From positions 533,094,313 through 533,158,312 of the forward strand of contig NC_090448.1 in NCBI RefSeq assembly GCF_031143425.1: 64,000 nucleotides of DNA. The letters are read 5' to 3'. The notes under the pieces are model-generated. The model was not told the origin of the DNA and ran no database searches. It was given only the letters and a program-made list of their open reading frames with translations. Positions 58,863 through 64,000 of this stretch are shown here, piece by piece. The translations under genes were made by a program, and so were the position numbers. The stretch comes from Pleurodeles waltl (lineage: Eukaryota; Chordata; Amphibia; Caudata; Salamandridae). Numbering within the stretch: the stretch's first letter is position 1; each line of letters begins with the position of its first letter.

Positions 58863-60656
58863 TCACGGAATTTCCCAATAATTCTTCTGTGTGTGGTAGC
58901 TCCTGAAACAGCCACCCACACACAGCCCAGGCTTTGAAGGACAATCAGGGCAGTACATCCTAGTCTCCTTCCTGATACCTCTTCGAGCACAGACTCTACA
59001 TCTCTTAGCAGGAAAGTTTTTTTTGGCCGTGGGAGGAATGTGCTCAGCAAAGTGACGATCTTTCAATCTAGCCACATCCTCCACCACTGCTTCTCTAGGA
59101 ACTCTTGCCTGTTCCAGCACAACAAGGCTAGCTATGATAGACTCCTGAAATTTCACAAATGTCATCCTTGACTCTGGAGAACTATCCTTAAACACAACAA
59201 AAGCATTAAAAGTTGCCAAGTGGAGCAAGTGAAGCGCTAATTTCTTATATCACACATAAGACTTACGAGCAGCAGTGTAAGGTTCTAACCTCTGATCTAC
59301 TCTATCAACACCACCCATGTGCTTATTATAGTCTAAGATGCACACAGGTTTGCGCACTTCGGCAACCTGACCCCAAACAGCCACAGGTGAAGTATTCTCA
59401 TCATGGATGGTGCTTAGCATGTATACATCCCTCTTGTCTACAAATTTCAGAGCTAGCAGCTCATCATTCCGCAAGGCACTGCACTGTCCCTTCTCAAGTT
59501 TTTTACAGACAAGCTCTTTTGGATAGCCTTTCCGATTAGAGCGGATTGTGCCACAAGCAACAGTGTCCACTCTGAACAACTCCTTGAACAACCGAACTCC
59601 AGTGTAGAAGTTATCTACATATAAATGGTGACCTTTGTTAAACAGTCGTCTACCAAGTTCCCACACAATTTTCTCACTAACTCCAAAAGTGGGAGGACAA
59701 CCAGGGGGGTCAATATTGGAATCCCTACCAGTGTAGACCCGGAAATTATAAACATATCCTGTACTACTTTCTGACAGCATATCCAATTTAATTCCATACC
59801 GTGCCCTCTTGCTAGGAATGTACTGCCTAAAAACCAAACGACCCTTGAACAGGACCAAAGACTCATCTACAGATATTTCTTTCCCTGGAACATAGATCTC
59901 TGAAAACCGATCTACCAAATGATCAAGGACAGGTCTAATCTTAAAAAGACGGTCAGAATCAGGATGATCTCGTGGCAAGGCTAAAGCATTATCTACAAAA
60001 TGCAACATCCGAAGAAGAAGCTCATACCGGTTACGACTCATGATGGCAGGAAATATAGCAGTTGCCATCAAGGGACTAGTAGACCAATATGAAGACAGCG
60101 ACGGCTTCCTTATCAGCCCCATCAAAAAAGTTAAACCCAAGAACTTTTTCAACTCTTCCAGATTTGTGGGAATCCACCGGCTAGCTCTAGAGTGTGGCCT
60201 AAGTCTGGCAGCGTTGTCCCTCAAAAACTGCTCTGCATACAAATTAGTCTGCTCAACAATCTCTTCCAAAAATATATCGTCCATAAACAACTCAAAAAAG
60301 TTGACGGGCAAAATGTTTTCCGTATTAACTCGACACCCTGGAAAACCAGTAAACGCAGGCAACTGTGGCTGCTCCATGTTTGGTGCAACCCATGCGTCAG
60401 GTCTTCCAATGGGAAGCCTTTCAGCCGCTGGCTCCTGCACCATTGGCACATCACTGTCCTCCTCTAAAACAGGCCCTTCATCAGCACTGAGAGTGGCTTC
60501 ATCATCAGATGATTCATCTCTGACAGAAAATTCACTTCCAGAATCCTGCACTTCCTCCTCTGCCCCAGATGCAGAGTCAGTCTCATATTCATGTTCAGAA
60601 GATGACTCAAAAAGCACACTAACAACCTGCTGAGCAGTCATCCTACGGCTGGCCAT
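58863..60656 (-). pseudogene. piggyBac-type transposase with one in-frame UGA
   Basis: 598 codons including stop. ATG at 60656 is chosen because it has a strong context (A at -3, G at +4) and starts the typical acidic N-terminus (about residues 20-70). The RNase H-like DDE/D core is complete: D264 (ISVDESLVLFKG), D348 (LYVDNFYTG) and D451 (MGGVDRVDQ), with spacing very close to the Trichoplusia ni enzyme (268/346/447). Codon 469 (59250-59252) is TGA after KSYV, where a tryptophan (TGG) is usual. Beyond it the same frame is open to 58863 and encodes the C-terminal cysteine-rich domain (CRVCARRG, CPDCPSKPGLCVGGC) that in this family binds the terminal repeats. As it stands the product would lack that domain. 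One base separates it from an open gene. Confidence 0.9.
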
Positions 60657-61189
60657 GATCCTTCCTACAAAAATTAACTGGACAAATACACCACCAACAA
60701 CCAGCACTGTGTAAGATAAGTAACAAAGTATAGGTTTATCACTAAGAATTATAAACTCAAAAACTATACTGCTCACTTGCCTGAAAAAGCTTGACTCACC
60801 AGCAACTACTCTGCACAGCCACAGCAATCACCAACGATATCCCACTAAAAAGAGAAAAAAAAAAGCAAATTAGACATAAGACAACACAATAATCATTGTG
60901 CATAACTCTGAGGACAATTTCACACACAATCCTGCATTCAGTACACCACCTACAAACATGTCATTCATGCATTGCAACAATACTCACTTGGAGTAAATTT
61001 ATTTACTTACCTAAAACATGCAACTACGCAAACCGCAGGACAACTACTGCCAAAACTGCAACAAGCCACAGCAAAGTCAGCAAAAGCTTTGAACTAGAAC
61101 AAAAAGGAGAAAAACTGTTATTATCATAAAAGCAAATACTTCGCCAGTTGACAAACACTCCGCCACTAACCATTTTTTCATTTTCCCTT

Positions 61190-62745
61190 GTGTCTAGTCT
61201 TCTCTGCTTGGGGGAAGATGGGCCTAAAAAAAAATAGGCCAATCTACCCCCAAGGGGAGGGGGCAGAAATCGCCCAGATTACATTGCACCCTTTGGGGGG
61301 GGCGACCCTTGCCCAAGGGGCCACACCCCCACACAAAGCACACACACACATATAGTATCCCTGGCGCTATGGGGATTCTGCCCCCCTTGGGGACAGAAAG
61401 GCCTAAAAAATAGGCATATCTGCCCCAAGGGGGGCAGAACTGCCCAAAAATACATGTGAGCCCCTGGGGGCGACCCTTGCCCAAGGGGCCGCCCCCCAAC
61501 ACAAAAAATAAAAACCAACAATAAAATCCCTGGTGTCTAGTGGCTTTCTGCCCGGCGTAAAAATAGGGCCAATCTGCCCCCAAGGGGGGCAGAAACGATG
61601 ATAAATACATTGCGCCCCCGGGGGGAGCGACCCTTGCCCAAGGGGCCACCCCCCAACACAAAGCACACATACAAACATATCTTTCTGGCGCTATTGGGAT
61701 TCTGCCCCCCTTGGGGGCAGAAAGGCCTAAAAAAAATAGGCCTCTCTGCCCCCAAGGGGGGCAGAACTGCCCAAAAATACATGTGGGCCCCTGGGGGCGA
61801 CCCTTGCCCAAGGGGCCGCCCCCAACACAAAAAATAAAAACCAACAATAAAATCCCTGGTGTCTAGTGGCTTTCTGCCCCCCTTGGGGGCAGATAGGCCT
61901 AAAAATAGGGCCAATCTGCCCCCAAGGGGGCAGAAATGACAATAAATACATTGCGCCCCTGGGGGGAGCGACTCTTGCCCAAGGGGCCACCCCCCAACAC
62001 AAAGCACACTTACATACATACTATTTCTGGCGCTATTGGGATTCTGCCCCCCTTGGGGGCAGAAAGGCCTAAAAAAAATAGGCCTCTCTGCCCCCAAGGG
62101 GGGCAGAACTGCCCAAAAATACATGAGGGCCCCTGGGGGCGACCCTTGCCCAAGGGGCCGCCCCAACACAAAAAATAAAAATCAACAATAAAATCCCTGG
62201 TGTCTAGTGGCTTTCTGCCCCCCTTGGGGGCAGATCGGCCTAAAAATAGGGCCAATCTGCCCCCAGGGGGGGCAGAAACGACGTAAAATACATTTGCCCC
62301 CAAAGGGGAGCGACCCTTGGCCAAGGGGTCTCTCCCCCACACCAATAAACACACACACACATAACGAAATCCCTGGTGTCTAGTGGCTTTCTGCCCCCCT
62401 TGGGGGCAGATCGGCCTAAAAATAGGGCCAATCTGCCCCCAGGGGGGGCAGAAACGACGTAAAATACATTTGCCCCCAAAGGGGAGCGACCCTTGCCCAA
62501 GGGGTCTCTCCCCCACACCAATAAACACACACACATAACGAAATCCCTGGTGTCTAGTGGCTTTCTGCCCCCCTTGGGGGCAGATCGGCCTAAAAATAGG
62601 GCCAATCTGCCCCCAGGGGGGGCAGAAATGACGTAAAAAACATTTGCCCCCAAAGGGGAGCGACCCTTGCCCAAGGGGTCGCTCCCCCACACCAATAAAC
62701 ACACACACACACACACATAACGAGATCCCTGGTGTCTAGTGGGCA
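61190..62745 (+). repeat. GC-rich hairpin-forming minisatellite
   Basis: Tandem repeats of about 165-180 bp. The left part is organised as dimers of about 340 bp (alternating starts CTGGCGCTATTGGGATTCTG and CTGGTGTCTAGTGGCTTTCT). The right part (62190-62745) is monomers of about 177 bp. Every unit contains inverted CTTGGGGGCAGA/TCTGCCCCCAAG arms around GGCCTAAAAATAGGCC, so each strand can fold repeatedly. A (CA)n run ends the last units. The open frames here are repeat artefacts. Confidence 0.9.
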
Positions 62746-63142
62746 TTCCTGCTGCCCGATCGCATCGCGATCGGGCAGCAGGAATGCTCAGAGACATCGA
62801 GGGAAAGGAAAACCCTTTCCTTTCCCTCGATGCCTCTCTCAGAGCACCCCCACCCCGCAGGAAGGTGAAATACTCACCTTCTCCCTTGACGAGCTGGAAG
62901 CAAATGGCTTCCAGCGCGTCATTCCCCCTTTCCATGAAATCAGCGCGCGATCGCGCGCTGACGTCATGGGGGGGGGGGGGGCGTGAAAGGGGAAGGGATT
63001 CCCCTTTCAGCCCTGGCCTGGGGGTGTTGGGGGGCGGCCCTCGGGGGAAGCGCTAGCGCTTCCCCCGACTGCCAGTCCCAGGACGTAATGGTTACGTCCA
63101 TGGCGCCACACGGGCGCTGCCATGGACGTAACCATTACGTCC
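62743..63142. repeat. Chain of seven hairpins at the piggyBac right terminus
   Basis: Consecutive perfect inverted repeats: 62743-62787 (21-bp arms, 3-nt loop), 62795-62832 (17-bp arms), 62893-62915 (9-bp arms), 62941-62960 (20-bp palindrome), 62984-63009 (9-bp arms), 63042-63067 (26-bp palindrome) and 63081-63142 (24-bp arms). A CRE-like TGACGTCA lies at 62959-62966 and a G run at about 62968-62981. No protein coding is supported. Confidence 0.9.
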
Positions 63143-63157
63143 CTGGCGGGGAAGGGG
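63142..63157 (-). repeat. piggyBac right terminal inverted repeat
   Basis: CCTGGCGGGGAAGGGG directly before TTAA (63158-63161). It is the inverse of 38391-38406 with two mismatches. The 24-bp hairpin arm ends at its edge. Confidence 0.8.
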
Positions 63158-63161
63158 TTAA

Positions 63162-63860
63162 GGAACACATTGAAAACAATAAAAGAAGGCCTGGTACGAG
63201 CTCTCTCTACTCAAGAAATTAAAACCATTCCCCACAGAAAGGGACTTTAGAACTGATGTTCAAATCCTCATACTCTTGCATCTAGAAAGTGGAAAAGCCC
63301 TGCTCCATGGCCTCTTTGACTCCACACTGTCCTGTATTAAGAGCATCCTACACGTTAAAGTAGTCCTTTTCCCGGGCCTGACACCTGATCACATCACCCC
63401 CCACCTGGTGGAACTTCGCTGGCTGCCCTTGCTGGCATGCACTATGTATATAATTTACAAAGCCATCAAGGCCTGCACTATGGCCTATCTGGCTGACAAG
63501 CTTGTCATTCCCGTGGCTCTCAGCACACCTGTGGCTAGGACACCATCAAACTGTTGAAAAAAGGTATATAAAGGAAAACAAGGCAATAGGCCTTTTCTCT
63601 GTATACAGCCAGGATCTTGGACACCATCTCATTGTGCATCAGGATTGCCTCACACCTCTTACAATTCAGGAAACATTTTCAAATATGTCTCTTTAAAGAA
63701 CCCTTTATCATGGTTCAGTAGTAACCCGAGAACAAGCTACCTCATCAATCATGTGTTTATTTTATGCTTGTTTTTGACCTGTACAACATTCTTCTGCCTT
63801 TTGCCTCGATTTATGCAATACAAATACGTCATGCAGTTTTACACATATATATAAAGAGGC
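63162..63860 (+). pseudogene. Fossil L2-like LINE, 3' segment
   Basis: C-terminal part of the LINE whose 5' parts lie at 31541-33256 and 38258-38390. Recognisable pieces are KEHIENN at the junction, LKPFPTERDFRTDVQILILL (about 63223), LHGLFDSTLSCIKSIL and DHITPHLVELRWLPLLA (about 63390), and IIYKAIKA. The standard L2/CR1 C-terminus is thus present with frameshifts. The 3' end is not clear. I recognise nothing in 63861-64000. Confidence 0.78.
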
Positions 63861-64000
63861 ACGTGATTGGGGGAACTGGGTCTAAAATGTTTGTCTCAAA
63901 GAAGCCCCCAGACCAATGTCTCCCGGCTGGAAACAGTTCCATGCTGGAAAAGCCGGAGTAATTAAGAATAATGGTGGCTTCATGATCAAATGGACCCCAC

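Larger units (their letters stand above)
38391..63157 (-). mobile_element. Giant piggyBac-class DNA transposon with internal satellites
   Basis: 24,767 bp between TTAA copies at 38387-38390 and 63158-63161. Termini CCCCTTCGCTGCCAGG and CCTGGCGGGGAAGGGG are inverted repeats with 14 of 16 matches. Contents: left arm 38391-39470 (no coding seen), satellite 39471-57500, an inverted single satellite-like copy 57600-57860, 3' region 57870-58862 with poly(A) signal and minisatellite, transposase 58863-60656, 5' flank 60657-61190 (no other gene seen), GC-rich minisatellite 61190-62745, hairpin-rich right terminus. Known piggyBac elements are mostly 2-5 kb, so the size comes from the repeats. The LINE frame is continuous across one TTAA when the element is left out. 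Confidence 0.85.

Noticed and set aside
59250..59252. UGA in the transposase as a selenocysteine codon
   Set aside because: The position is a tryptophan in this family, a TGG-to-TGA change explains it, and I saw no reason to expect a SECIS element.
61224..62935. Long minus- and plus-strand frames rich in Pro, Gly and Cys
   Set aside because: They follow the GC-rich minisatellite repeat and change frame between units. No domain was recognised.
38391..63157. Two separate piggyBac fragments brought together by chance
   Set aside because: The interrupted LINE continues in frame across a single TTAA, and the two termini match each other.

Overview
This window is vertebrate repeat DNA made almost entirely of nested transposable elements. 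I found no host gene, tRNA, rRNA or bacterial feature. The mix of chromodomain Ty3/gypsy elements, a Mag-type gypsy element, L1 and L2/CR1 LINEs, piggyBac, palindromic MITE-like elements and long satellites fits a giant-genome amphibian, most likely a salamander or newt. That is inference from repeat content, not a species identification.

Layout. (1) 1-21005, minus strand: three chromovirus-type (Tf1/sushi-like) LTR retrotransposons. Element C (15522-21005) carries element A in its integrase. Element A is a head-to-tail array with a shared middle LTR (LTR 14703-15521, internal region, LTR 1771-2543, second internal region leaving the window at base 1). Element B (4809-12653, 5-bp target duplication ATATC) sits inside the reverse transcriptase of A. 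All are pseudogenised. (2) 20415-20893 and 21600-21779: two inverted-repeat elements with related termini, one in the LTR of C and one in a degenerate CACTC-type satellite (21006-22640). (3) About 22641-31540, minus: an L1-type LINE, with a 5'-truncated L2/CR1 LINE in ORF2 (25323-27207, duplication CTTGTAT) and two inverted-repeat elements in or next to ORF1. (4) About 31541-63860, plus: one fossil L2-like LINE split by two insertions, the Mag-type element D (33257-38252) and a 24.8-kb piggyBac-class element (38391-63157) bounded by TTAA.

The piggyBac-class element is the most notable object. It has matching termini and a 597-codon transposase gene with all three catalytic aspartates and one in-frame UGA. 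It also holds about 18 kb of a 383-bp satellite (about 47 units with trimeric higher-order structure), a 28-bp minisatellite in the transposase 3' region, a GC-rich hairpin-forming minisatellite, and a terminus made of seven consecutive hairpins. The reading frame of the interrupted LINE runs across a single TTAA if everything between the two TTAAs is removed, so the whole 24.8 kb appears to be one insertion.

A second theme is replication priming. In A, B and C the predicted transcript 5' end, 29-30 nt downstream of a TATA box, is perfectly complementary over 9-11 nt to the sequence just inside the 5' LTR. The three sequences differ, but each fits Tf1-type self-priming. All four LTR elements have also lost an aspartate of the reverse transcriptase YxDD box.
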